This document shows, one piece after another, positions 35,236 through 43,420 of a stretch of DNA of 54,013 bases. This DNA comes from Streptomyces sp. E2N166 (GTDB taxonomy: Bacteria > Actinomycetota > Actinomycetes > Streptomycetales > Streptomycetaceae). A program made the position numbers and the translations under genes. The stretch covers positions 240,815 through 294,827 of the forward strand of contig NZ_RAIF01000025.1 of assembly GCF_003671715.1 (NCBI RefSeq), given 5' to 3'. The stretch's first letter is position 1; each line of letters begins with the position of its first letter. The notes beneath the pieces are model-generated. The model was not told the origin of the DNA. It did not search any database and worked only from the letters and a program-made list of their open reading frames with translations.

Positions 35236-36191
35236 CCGCGAACAGCACCGCTCTCACCTTCCAGGAGCCGAGCTCCCTGGAGATACGGCCCCGATACGAG
35301 GGGTCCAACATCTGCACCTGGATCGGCTTCAAGCACGTCAACTACCTCGTCGAGGAGGCCGTGCTGAACCATCTGCGGCAGCACGGCCTCCTGCCGGGCA
35401 CGGTGTACGAGACGTACGGCCTGTGCACCGACATCGTCGACATCGACACCCGCATCCTGCACGCCTTCCACATCGACGACGTGGCACGCGCCGAGGTCAG
35501 GCCGCACCGCAGGGCCAAGGACGGCGAACTGCTGCTGTCGGTGGTGCTGCACGTCCAGCGCGAGACCCTCCTCAAGGCCGTGACCTCCACCGTCCGCGTC
35601 CAGCTGCGCCTCGACCCGCGCGGCGGGGGCAACGAGCCGGTGCCCGCGTCCCTCGCCCCGTACGCCGTCGAGCGGCTGGCCGCGGCCCCCGCCTGGGACG
35701 TGGTCGCGCCCGAGGTGAACCCGGAATCCGCGGACCTGGTCAAGGAGCTGACGGCGGGCACCAACTCCTTCGCCTGGAAGTTCCGGATCCCGTACTGGTA
35801 CTGCCACTTCACCGAGCGCATCCAGATGTCGGGCTACCTGCGGCTGATGGAGGAGGCCAAGGACCAGCTCGTCGCCGACCGCGGCGTCTCCATCAAGACC
35901 CTGCTCGACGAGCGGAACTGGATCCCCGTCGTCCCGCACTCGCGCGTCACCGTCCTCGACGAGGCGCGCATGGAGGAGGACCTGTACGTGGTCCTCACCG
36001 TCGAGGAGATCTTCAAGGGCTTCACCTACACCTCCCGGATGGACACCTACGTCGTCCGTGACGGGGCGCTGGTGCACACCGCGACCGGGCGGATCACCCA
36101 CGGTTACGCGGTGATCGAGAACCGCCGCGACTGGAGCCTGGTCTCCTTCGACGACCGCATGAACGCGGCGCTGGAGGGCAAGTCGGCATGA
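35232..36191 (+). CDS. Double-hotdog thioesterase-like protein
   Basis: A 319-residue protein with two hotdog halves. The first (about residues 15-130) has ICTWIGFKHVNYLVEEAVLN and a beta region SVVLHVQRETLLKAVTSTVR. The second (about 175-300) has YCHFTERIQMSGYLRLMEEA and YVVLTVEEIFKGFTYTSRM, as in 4HBT-type thioesterases. GTG 35232 overlaps the hydrolase stop. It could release the polyketide as free acid for the FAAL at 43899. A dehydratase role is also possible in this superfamily. Confidence 0.75.
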   Translation: MTANSTALTFQEPSSLEIRPRYEGSNICTWIGFKHVNYLVEEAVLNHLRQHGLLPGTVYETYGLCTDIVDIDTRILHAFHIDDVARAEVRPHRRAKDGELLLSVVLHVQRETLLKAVTSTVRVQLRLDPRGGGNEPVPASLAPYAVERLAAAPAWDVVAPEVNPESADLVKELTAGTNSFAWKFRIPYWYCHFTERIQMSGYLRLMEEAKDQLVADRGVSIKTLLDERNWIPVVPHSRVTVLDEARMEEDLYVVLTVEEIFKGFTYTSRMDTYVVRDGALVHTATGRITHGYAVIENRRDWSLVSFDDRMNAALEGKSA

Positions 36192-37330
36192 CCGGCGAGG
36201 TCGTGGTCACCGGGATCGGTGCCGTCACCTGCCACGGCGGGGGTACGGACACGCTGTGGCGTGCCATGACGGCGGCGCGGATCCGCCGGCCGGACGAGCC
36301 GGCCGACCCGCTCGCCGTGATGGACCTGCCGCGGATCAACCTGGTGCCCGACCCCGACCTGCGGGCGGCGCGCGCCACCCGGTTCGCCGTCGCAGCGGCC
36401 CGGGAAGCGCTCGCCGACGCGGGCCTGACCGGGCTGTCCGAAGCGGCGGTCGTCCTCGGCAGCTGTATGGGCGAGCCCGGTCCCAACGAGCGCGAACGGG
36501 GCGGCGACCGATGGACCGCGCCGTTCCGGCTGGCCTCCGCGACCGCCACGCGACTCGGCCTGGCGGGCGTCGCCCACGACGTCGGCAACGCCTGCTCGGC
36601 CGGCGGCTACGCGCTCGGCATGGCGTACGACATGGTGCGCGCGGGCGAGGCCGACGTGGTGCTCGCCGGCGGGTCCGACGCCTACTCGCGGGTCGCGCTC
36701 GGCTGCTTCAACCGGCTCGGCGCGGTCGACCCGGACCGGTGCCGGCCCTTCGAGACCGACCGGTCCGGCACGGTCTTCGCCGAGGGCGCGGGCATCCTCG
36801 TCGTCGAGTCCGCCGCGCACGCCGCGGCCCGCGGCGCCACGGCCCCGCTGACCCTGGCGGGCTCCGGCTGGAGCTGCGACGCGGGCCATGTGACGGCGCC
36901 GCACGCGGACGGCGAGCAGATCGTACGGGCCATGCGCGAGGCCGTCGGACCGGCGGGCGGTGCCACGGCCATCGGCTGCGTGATCCCGCACGGCACCGGG
37001 ACGCGGCTCGGCGACGAGGTGGAGAGCCAGGCGCTGCACCGCGTCTTCGGCGAGCGGACGCCCGATGTGCCGCTCTACAGCCTCAAGGCGCTGCTCGGGC
37101 ACGCGGGCGGGGCCTCGGCCGCCCTCGGCGCGGTCGCCGGCGCGCTGATCCTGCGCGACGGGCACGTCCCGCGCAACGTGCCGCTGCGCGAGCAGGACCC
37201 CGGGTGCGACGTGTGGCTGCCGCAGCGCGCCCCGGTCCCGCTGCCGCGCGACCGACGGCGGGTCCTGGTGAACGCCTACGGGTTCGGCGGCAGCAATTCC
37301 TCACTGGTCCTGGAAGGAGCGGCGGCATGA
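36188..37330 (+). CDS. Beta-ketoacyl synthase (KS3), intact triad
   Basis: A 380-residue ketosynthase with Cys136 in VGNACSAGGY, His268 in IPHGTGTR and His305 in KALLGHAGGA, plus C-terminal NAYGFGGSNSSLV. It is shorter than KS1 and forms a separate branch. It is followed at once by CLF2 (ATGA overlap), which suggests a KS3-CLF2 pair. The three KSs may differ in chain length or starter choice. Confidence 0.95.
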   Translation: MTGEVVVTGIGAVTCHGGGTDTLWRAMTAARIRRPDEPADPLAVMDLPRINLVPDPDLRAARATRFAVAAAREALADAGLTGLSEAAVVLGSCMGEPGPNERERGGDRWTAPFRLASATATRLGLAGVAHDVGNACSAGGYALGMAYDMVRAGEADVVLAGGSDAYSRVALGCFNRLGAVDPDRCRPFETDRSGTVFAEGAGILVVESAAHAAARGATAPLTLAGSGWSCDAGHVTAPHADGEQIVRAMREAVGPAGGATAIGCVIPHGTGTRLGDEVESQALHRVFGERTPDVPLYSLKALLGHAGGASAALGAVAGALILRDGHVPRNVPLREQDPGCDVWLPQRAPVPLPRDRRRVLVNAYGFGGSNSSLVLEGAAA

Positions 37331-38352
37331 GCGGGACCAACGGGACCGGCGGGACCATGTGGGCCGTCACGGGGGTCGGGGGTGTCGCCCCCGAGCCCGG
37401 CGCCGGGGACGGCGACTGGTTCGACCACCGGGTCCGGCTCGGGCCGCGCGGCTACAAGTACCTGCCCGCCGCCGCCCAGTACCTCCTCGCCGCCGCCCGC
37501 GCCGCGCTCGCCGACGGCGGCCGCACCGACGCGGTGCCCGCCGACCGCAGAGGCGCCGCGCTCGCGCTCAACGGCGGATTCGCCGGACTCTTCGACAGCA
37601 TGGACCGCCGGATCGCGCTGGAGGGCGGCGCGGCCGGACTGTCGCCCGCGACGGCGCCCTTCTTCGCGGTGAGCCTGCTCGGCTCCCGCCTCACCTCCGA
37701 GCTGAGCCTGAAGGCCTTCGCGCTGACACTGGCGAGCCCGAAGGTCGCGGCCCTGGAGGCGGTGGAGGCCGGCGGGCGTGCCCTCGCGGCCGGCCGCTGC
37801 GACACGCTCCTGGTCGGCGCGGCCGAGCACCGGCTGCCCGAGTCCCCGTCCGGTGACGGCTTCCCGGCGGGTGACGGCTTCCCGGCCGGTGAAGGCGAAC
37901 AGGGCGCCGTCGCACTGACCCTGGAGCCGCGGTCGGCCGCCGAGGCGCGCGGCGCCCGCGTCCGGGGCACCGTCGCCGCACGCTCGCTGTTCGTCCCGCC
38001 GGGCCGGGAGCTGCCCGCCGGGCTGGTCTCCGGGGCCGTACGCCGGCTGCTGTCGGACCTGGACACCACCGTGGAGGTCCACCACGTCCTGGACGGCTCC
38101 CCGTTCGCCGCGACGGTGGCCGCCGCCGTGGACCGCGCGGCCGGCGCGACCGGACGCGTGACCCCCGCCGGGGCCGGCTGTCTGGCCGCGGCCCAGGCGC
38201 TGGCCGGGTCGCTCACCGGGCCGCCCGGCACCCGGCTGCTGACCACCGTCACGCGTGAGGGACACGCCGCGCTGGCACTCGTCCGTACCGGACCGGACCC
38301 GTACCGGGGTCCCGGGACGTCGCACACTTCCCAGAAGCGGGGGACCCACTGA
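37327..38352 (+). CDS. Ketosynthase-like protein without triad (CLF2)
   Basis: A 341-residue thiolase-fold relative of KS3. It has no active-site Cys (the region reads FALTLASPKVAALEAV), no HGTGT and no GH motif, but keeps surrounding core such as LLVGAAEHR and the helix AAAQYLLAAARAALA. It contains a short repeat, GDGFPAGDGFPAGEGE. The position right after KS3 suggests a chain-length-factor role. Confidence 0.8.
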   Translation: MSGTNGTGGTMWAVTGVGGVAPEPGAGDGDWFDHRVRLGPRGYKYLPAAAQYLLAAARAALADGGRTDAVPADRRGAALALNGGFAGLFDSMDRRIALEGGAAGLSPATAPFFAVSLLGSRLTSELSLKAFALTLASPKVAALEAVEAGGRALAAGRCDTLLVGAAEHRLPESPSGDGFPAGDGFPAGEGEQGAVALTLEPRSAAEARGARVRGTVAARSLFVPPGRELPAGLVSGAVRRLLSDLDTTVEVHHVLDGSPFAATVAAAVDRAAGATGRVTPAGAGCLAAAQALAGSLTGPPGTRLLTTVTREGHAALALVRTGPDPYRGPGTSHTSQKRGTH

Positions 38353-39224
38353 TGCTGAAATCCCTTGAAGGCAGCTGGTGCCTGGTACTCGGAGCCTCCA
38401 GCGGAATCGGCCGGGCCATCAGCCTCGGCCTGGCCCGCGAGGGGGTCAACGTCGTCGGAGTGCACTTCGACACCGCGGCCCGGGACGAGGAGGTCGCGGC
38501 ACTCGTCGACGAGATCCGCGGGTACGGCGTCCAGGCGTCGTTCCACAACGCGAACGCCGCGAGCCGCGCCACCCGCGACCGGCTCGTTCCGGAGATCGCC
38601 GAACTGACCGGCTCCACCGGCGGCATCGGCATCCTGGTGCACTCCCTCGCGTTCGGCACGCTCGTGCCGTTCCTGCCCCGCGAGGGCTGGGAGCGGCCGA
38701 TCACCTCCCGGCAGCTGGAGATGACCCTCGACGTCATGGCGCACAGCCTCGTCTACTGGACGCAGGACCTGCACCGGGCCGGACTGCTGCGCAGCGGTTC
38801 CAAGATCTACGCGATGACCAGCGCGGGTGTCGTCCAGGCGCTGCCCAGCTACGGCGCGGTCTCCGCGGCCAAGAGCGCCCTGGAGGCCCACGTCCGGCAG
38901 CTCGCCTGTGAGCTGGCGCCGCAGGGCATCGCCGTCAACGCCCTGCGGGCCGGCGTCACGCTGACGCCCGCGCTGCAGGCCATCCCCGAGCACGCCGACT
39001 ACGTCGCGCGCGCCGCGGTGAACAATCCGCACTCCCGGCTGACCAGGCCCGACGACGTCGCCGAGGCGGTCGCGGTGCTCTCGCGCACCGACTCGTCCTG
39101 GATCAGCGGCAACACCATCGGCGTGGACGGCGCCGAACTGCACGCCGCGGCAGGGGCCTGGGGCCCCGCCCCCACCGGCACCGCCGGCACCACCGGCAAC
39201 GAACTGAAGGGCGAGGGACGATGA
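38352..39224 (+). CDS. FabL/FabI-type enoyl-ACP reductase-like SDR
   Basis: A 290-residue short-chain dehydrogenase with NAD(P) motif GASSGIGRAI and the pair Tyr167-Lys174 in SYGAVSAAKSALEAHV. The six residues between Tyr and Lys are the mark of enoyl-ACP reductases (FabI/FabL); ketoreductases have three. It should saturate some 2-enoyl intermediates or reduce the acyl chain at one stage. Type II polyene PKSs normally have no such enzyme. The ATG shares a base with the CLF2 stop. Confidence 0.82.
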   Translation: MLKSLEGSWCLVLGASSGIGRAISLGLAREGVNVVGVHFDTAARDEEVAALVDEIRGYGVQASFHNANAASRATRDRLVPEIAELTGSTGGIGILVHSLAFGTLVPFLPREGWERPITSRQLEMTLDVMAHSLVYWTQDLHRAGLLRSGSKIYAMTSAGVVQALPSYGAVSAAKSALEAHVRQLACELAPQGIAVNALRAGVTLTPALQAIPEHADYVARAAVNNPHSRLTRPDDVAEAVAVLSRTDSSWISGNTIGVDGAELHAAAGAWGPAPTGTAGTTGNELKGEGR

Positions 39225-40291
39225 CCGCAGACAGTCTTGTCGTGTCCGGGTGGTCCACGGGATCGCCCTACGGGCTCGGCGCCGAGGCGTTCGCCGACGG
39301 AGTGCGCGCGGGCCGGGACGCCACGACCGCGTCGGGGCAGGGGCCGTACCGGCGCGCCGGTGAGATACCCGATTTCGACGTGCGCGCGATCCTCGGCCGC
39401 AAGGGCACCCGCTCCATGGACCGGGCCACCGCCATCGCCGTCGCCACCACCGGCATGCTCCTGGAGACCGCCGGCGGCGGCCTCGCCGAGGACCTTCCCG
39501 ACGACGTCGGCATGGTGCTCGGTACCGGCCACGGCAGCGTGCAGAGCATCATGGACTTCACCCGAGACTCCCTCACCGGGGAGAAGCCCTTCCACGTGGA
39601 CCCGGCCCGCTTCCCCAACACGGTGATGAACCGGGCGGCCGGGCAGAGCGCCATCTGGCACACACTGCGCGGCCCCAACGCCACCGTGGCCGGCGGCGCG
39701 CTGACCGGGCTGCTGGCCCTCAACTACGCATCGCGGCTGCTGCGGCGCAGTCACTGCGAGGCCGTGCTGTGCGGCGCCGTCGAGGAGTACTCGGCCGACC
39801 GCGCCTGGCTGGAGTACCGGGGCAGGCAGGACGCCGCCCGGCGCTCGGCGGGGCCGCTCGGCGAGGGCTGCGCGCTGTTCCTCCTCGAACCGCGCGGCCG
39901 CGCCGAGTCGTACGGGCGCCGCCCGCTGGCCACCCTGCTCGGCAGCCGCTTCCTCGGCTTCCCGGAGCCGGAGGGCGCCCAGCAGGCCGTCGTACGGGCC
40001 GTCACCGAGGCGCTCAAGGAGGCCGGAGCGGAGCCCGAGGACATCTCGCTGATCGTGCCGAGCGACACCGGCGGCGCCCTCGGCGGACGCGAGGAGGCCG
40101 CCCTCAACGAGGTGTTCGGCCCGCACCGGCCCCGCCGGCTGCGCCTGCGCCGGCTCATCGGCGACGCCTCCGCCGCGTCCGCCGCCTTCCAGCTGGCCGC
40201 CGCGCTCAGCGTCACCGGCCCCGGCGAGGCGGCCCTGGTCACCTCCGTCGACCCGGACGGCCAGGTGGGCTGCACGCTGCTGCGGGTCTGA
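39221..40291 (+). CDS. Ketosynthase-like protein without triad (CLF3)
   Basis: A 356-residue thiolase-fold protein. The active-site region reads TVAGGALTGLLALNY, with Gly where Cys stands in active KSs; no HGTGT is present (VPSDTGGALGG in its place) and no GH near residue 310 (RLIGDASAASAAF). The rest of the fold is recognisable (DVGMVLGTGHGSVQSIMDF, AVLCGAVEEY). It is a third CLF-like subunit, without a KS gene directly upstream, and ends the coupled block before ACP2. Confidence 0.82.
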   Translation: MTADSLVVSGWSTGSPYGLGAEAFADGVRAGRDATTASGQGPYRRAGEIPDFDVRAILGRKGTRSMDRATAIAVATTGMLLETAGGGLAEDLPDDVGMVLGTGHGSVQSIMDFTRDSLTGEKPFHVDPARFPNTVMNRAAGQSAIWHTLRGPNATVAGGALTGLLALNYASRLLRRSHCEAVLCGAVEEYSADRAWLEYRGRQDAARRSAGPLGEGCALFLLEPRGRAESYGRRPLATLLGSRFLGFPEPEGAQQAVVRAVTEALKEAGAEPEDISLIVPSDTGGALGGREEAALNEVFGPHRPRRLRLRRLIGDASAASAAFQLAAALSVTGPGEAALVTSVDPDGQVGCTLLRV

Positions 40292-40364
40292 CCCCGTGCT
40301 GCCGATCGCCCGCCGCCGCGCCCACCGCACCCGCCGCCTGCTCGTCCGGGCCCTGTACGCCGCC

Positions 40365-40418
40365 CCAGTCGCACCAGCCGCCCCAGTCGCACCAGTCGCA
40401 CCAGTCGCACCAGTGCGA
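40365..40418. repeat. 9-bp tandem repeat upstream of ACP2
   Basis: Six units of CCAGTCGCA (two with changes) in the 151-base gap before ACP2. The frame of ACP2 is open through the repeat from GTG 40296, so an N-terminal Ala-Pro-Val-rich extension of 49 residues is possible, but ATG 40443 has its own GGAAG site. Confidence 0.85.
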
Positions 40419-40442
40419 CCCATCCTCGAACGGAAGACGACC

Positions 40443-40736
40443 ATGACCGAGACCACCGTCAGCAACCCCGCCACCGGAACCCCGTCCCTCGACAAGGAGG
40501 GCCTGCGCGTCCTCGTCGCGGAGATCCTCGACCTGGACGTCGCGGAGGTCACCGACGACGCCCACTTCGTCGACGACCTCGACGTGGACTCGCTGATGGC
40601 CCTGGAGATAACCGTGCGCCTGGAGCGGGAGTACGCGGTGAGGATGGCCGAGTCCGAGCTCGTCGCCATCACCTCACTCCAGGGCACCTACGACCTGCTG
40701 GAGAGGAAGCTGAAGGAGAAGGGGCAGGCCGCGTGA
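40443..40736 (+). CDS. Acyl carrier protein 2 of the type II PKS
   Basis: A 97-residue ACP with the phosphopantetheine Ser50 in DVDSLMALEI and the C-terminal RMAESELVAITSLQGTYDLL. The start is ATG 40443, with a possible N-terminal extension (see the repeat). It stands between the KS block and the dehydratase/ketoreductase block and overlaps the first dehydratase by GTGA. Confidence 0.95.
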   Translation: MTETTVSNPATGTPSLDKEGLRVLVAEILDLDVAEVTDDAHFVDDLDVDSLMALEITVRLEREYAVRMAESELVAITSLQGTYDLLERKLKEKGQAA

Positions 40737-41161
40737 GCCGCGCGAGCGCGCTCGGCGCGGACGGCCTGGAGTTGCTGCGCAACGAGCCGTCCGGCGCCAC
40801 CACCGCCTTCGTCGCCGAGCCGGACGACCCGGTGCTCATCGGTCACTACCCGGGCTTCCCGGTGCAGCCGGGCGTGTTCCTGGTCGAGGCCGCCGACCGC
40901 ACCGTCCGGCTGTGGGCGGACGGCGCCGGACTCGGCGCGGGCCTCGAACTGGTCGCCATGGACCGCTGCCGCTTCCGCCGCCCGGTCTTCCCCGGCGACC
41001 GGGTCTCCACCGAGGTGACGGTCGACGCCGGCGAGGACGGCGGGCTGCTGACCGCCAAGGCGTCCGCGCTCACCGTGTCCGGAGCCGTCGCCGACATCAG
41101 ACTGCGCTACCGCCGCACCTCCGCGGCGGCGACGCCGACACCCGAAGGAGAGGCCCAGTGA
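40733..41161 (+). CDS. FabZ-type hotdog dehydratase (DH1)
   Basis: A 142-residue hotdog protein with IGHYPGFPVQPGVFLVEAA, matching the FabZ active-site helix: His38 and Glu52 are 14 residues apart. It should dehydrate 3-hydroxyacyl-ACP to enoyl-ACP. It is a paralogue of DH3 at 43421. GTG 40733 overlaps ACP2. Confidence 0.9.
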   Translation: MSRASALGADGLELLRNEPSGATTAFVAEPDDPVLIGHYPGFPVQPGVFLVEAADRTVRLWADGAGLGAGLELVAMDRCRFRRPVFPGDRVSTEVTVDAGEDGGLLTAKASALTVSGAVADIRLRYRRTSAAATPTPEGEAQ

Positions 41162-41703
41162 ACGCGCCCGCACCCGAGGATGTACGTCACGGGAACGACG
41201 GGACCGGCGGATTCCACGGTATCCACCGGATCAAGAACACCATCCCGCACCGCGTCCCCATCCTGTTGGTCGACCGTGTCGGCGAGGTCGTTCCAGGCGT
41301 GCGCATGACGACGTACAAGGCGATCTCCGGCAACGAGCCCTGCTACGCGCAGCTCGGACAGCACGCGGGACCCGCCGACTACGCGTATCCGACCGCCTTC
41401 GTCATCGAGTCGTGGGCGCAGTCCGCCGTGCTCCTGTCCACCTGGGAGCAGCCCAACCCGGACGTGCTCGCGGGCAAGGTCGAACTGGCCGGTGCCATCA
41501 ACGACGTGGCCTTCGACGGCCAGGCGTACCCGGGGGAGGTCCTCGAACACTCCGTACGCCTGCTCAAGCAGGCAGGGGACACCGCGATCCTCACCGGGGA
41601 GACCCACGTCGGCGGCCGGCGGCTGCTGAGCGTCGGCGCCTTCGTCGTCGCCCTGAAGGACGTCACCGAACTGCTGCCCGCGCCCGCGGGCCTGCCCGTG
41701 TGA
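41158..41703 (+). CDS. FabA/FabZ-like hotdog dehydratase with altered active-site region (DH2)
   Basis: A 181-residue hotdog protein. IPHRVPILLVDRVGEVVPG and ISGNEPCYA correspond to the FabZ LPHRYPFLLVDR and GNEPFF blocks, but the GHFP motif reads QHAGPADYAYPT, and the Glu lies in FVIESWAQSAVLL (His69 and Glu84, 15 apart). Activity is likely but the pocket must differ from DH1. It may pair with DH1 or act on a different chain length. Confidence 0.87.
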   Translation: MNAPAPEDVRHGNDGTGGFHGIHRIKNTIPHRVPILLVDRVGEVVPGVRMTTYKAISGNEPCYAQLGQHAGPADYAYPTAFVIESWAQSAVLLSTWEQPNPDVLAGKVELAGAINDVAFDGQAYPGEVLEHSVRLLKQAGDTAILTGETHVGGRRLLSVGAFVVALKDVTELLPAPAGLPV

Positions 41704-41719
41704 AAGGAGGACGTCAACC

Positions 41720-42472
41720 ATGACTGCTGAGACCTCGGAAGCGAAGGTCGCCCTGGTCACCGGCGGTTCGCGCGGCATCGGCCGCGCCGTCGTGAGCCGG
41801 CTCGCGAGCGACGGCTACGACATCGCGTTCTGCTACCGCTCCGACGAGTCCGCCGCCGACCTGGTGGCGAAGGAGGTCGCGGCCCTGGGCCGCGGGGTGT
41901 TCGCCCGCAAGGTGGACGTCGCCGACCGCGAGCAGGTCAAGGCGTTCGTCACGAGCGTCGAGGACGAGTTCGGGCCGGTCGCCGCCGCGGTCACCTCGGC
42001 CGGGATCACCCGGGACAACCCCCTGGTCCTGATGCCGGACGACGACTGGGACGCGGTGATACGGACCAACCTGGACGGCACGTACAACGTCTGCCGCTCG
42101 GTGATCTACCCGATGATCAAACGGCGCGGCGGCGCGGTGGTGACCATGTCGTCCGTCGCCGGTGTCGCGGGCAACGCCGCACAGACCAACTACGCGGCGT
42201 CCAAGGCCGGCATCATCGGCTTCACCCGCTCCCTCGCCAAGGAGGGCGGCAGGTACGCCATCCGCGCCAACACGGTCGCCCCGGGCTTCATCGAGACCGA
42301 CATGACGTCGGCCCTCACGGAGAAGGTCACCAAGGAGATGCTCGGGCGGATCCCGCTGCGCCGCTTCGGCACGGCCGACGACGTCGCCGCGCTCGTCTCC
42401 TTCCTCGTCTCCGACCAGGCCTCCTACGTCACCGGACAGGTGTTCCAGGTGGACGGCGGCATCGCGCTGTGA
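41720..42472 (+). CDS. fabG: 3-oxoacyl-ACP reductase (ketoreductase)
   Basis: A 250-residue FabG with GGSRGIGRAV (NADPH motif), Ser144/145 in VTMSSVAGVA, Tyr158-Lys162 in NYAASKAG and the C-terminal VTGQVFQVDGGIAL. It reduces 3-ketoacyl-ACP and is the only ketoreductase in the cluster, so it should serve all elongation cycles. AAAGGAGG lies 9 bases upstream of ATG 41720. Confidence 0.96.
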   Translation: MTAETSEAKVALVTGGSRGIGRAVVSRLASDGYDIAFCYRSDESAADLVAKEVAALGRGVFARKVDVADREQVKAFVTSVEDEFGPVAAAVTSAGITRDNPLVLMPDDDWDAVIRTNLDGTYNVCRSVIYPMIKRRGGAVVTMSSVAGVAGNAAQTNYAASKAGIIGFTRSLAKEGGRYAIRANTVAPGFIETDMTSALTEKVTKEMLGRIPLRRFGTADDVAALVSFLVSDQASYVTGQVFQVDGGIAL

Positions 42473-43194
42473 GCACCGGGAAGCGCAAGCGGGTGGTGCC
42501 GCGGTTCTACTTCTCGCTGCGCAGCCCGTACTCCTGGCTCGCCTACCGCGAACTCGTCGACGAGCACCCGGAGCTGGCCGCGCGCATCGAATGGATCCCG
42601 TTCTGCGAGCCCGACGGGCTGAGCCGCAAGATGCTGGAGGCGGCGGGCGGGGAGTTCCCCTACGCCCCGATGTCGGCGGCCAAGCACCGCTACATCCTCC
42701 AGGACGTACGGCGTCTCGCCGCCGCGCGCGGACTGGGCTTCCGGTGGCCCGTCGACCGGGACCCGGTGTGGGAGGTGCCGCACCTCGGCTACCTCGCCGC
42801 CCGGCGGCACGGCGAGGGCGCGCGGTTCGTCGCGCTCGCCGCGCGGGCCCGCTGGGAGGAGGGCCGGGACATCTGCGACCCGGCCACCATCGGCTCGTTC
42901 GGTCCGGAACTCGGCATCGACGGCGCCGAGTTGGCGGGCGCGTCCGACGACCCCCAGCTGCGTGAGGAGGGCCTTGAGGCGCTGCTCGCGGTGCACCGCG
43001 ACGGGGTGTTCGGGGTGCCGTTCTTCACCGTCCACTACGACAAGTTCTGGGGCGTCGACCGGCTGAGGGACTTCGTGGCGGCGGCCGCCGCCCGCGAGGC
43101 CCTGGAAGCCGGGGACACCGACCGCCCCGACGAGAACCGGAAGCTCCCGCACGGACCGTCGTTCGACGACGGCCACGCGGGCGGCTGCGGCTGA
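42469..43194 (+). CDS. DsbA-fold isomerase-like protein (HCCA isomerase/GST-kappa family)
   Basis: A 241-residue thioredoxin-like protein with FYFSLRSPYSWLAYRELV, where Ser19 is the active-site Ser of 2-hydroxychromene-2-carboxylate isomerases, and the cis-Pro loop GVFGVPFFTVHY. It has no CxxC, so it is not a disulfide oxidase. I recall such isomerases in cinnamoyl-type natural-product clusters, where a polyene ACP intermediate must be isomerised before ring closure. A trans/cis isomerisation of the polyene is the most probable job here. It overlaps fabG by GTGA. Confidence 0.85.
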   Translation: MSTGKRKRVVPRFYFSLRSPYSWLAYRELVDEHPELAARIEWIPFCEPDGLSRKMLEAAGGEFPYAPMSAAKHRYILQDVRRLAAARGLGFRWPVDRDPVWEVPHLGYLAARRHGEGARFVALAARARWEEGRDICDPATIGSFGPELGIDGAELAGASDDPQLREEGLEALLAVHRDGVFGVPFFTVHYDKFWGVDRLRDFVAAAAAREALEAGDTDRPDENRKLPHGPSFDDGHAGGCG

Positions 43195-43330
43195 CACCGG
43201 GCGCCGGGACCACCCGGCGTCCCGGGCCCCACGCACGGCCGGCACCCCCCCTTGCGGGCCGGGGGCGCGCCCCGCAGCCACCAGGCCGCCGTCCGGCACC
43301 CCCCTGCCGTACGGCGGCCTCCCGCGACGT

Positions 43331-43402
43331 CCACGTGGACTGCCACGTGGACTGCCATGCGGCCTGCCATGCGGACTGCCACGTGGACTCCCATGCGGAC
43401 TT
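43331..43402. repeat. 12-bp tandem repeat upstream of DH3
   Basis: Six in-phase 12-base units (CCACGTGGACTG or CCATGCGGACTG variants) fill most of the gap between the isomerase and DH3 genes and end 18 bases before the DH3 start. They sit at a promoter or leader position. Confidence 0.9.
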
Positions 43403-43420
43403 CTACAGGAGGGAACGCCA

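Noticed and set aside
43331..43402. CRISPR-like array
   Set aside because: Units are 12 bases with no spacers and no cas genes; it is a simple tandem repeat. The same applies to 28042-28097, 40365-40418 and 22945-23040.
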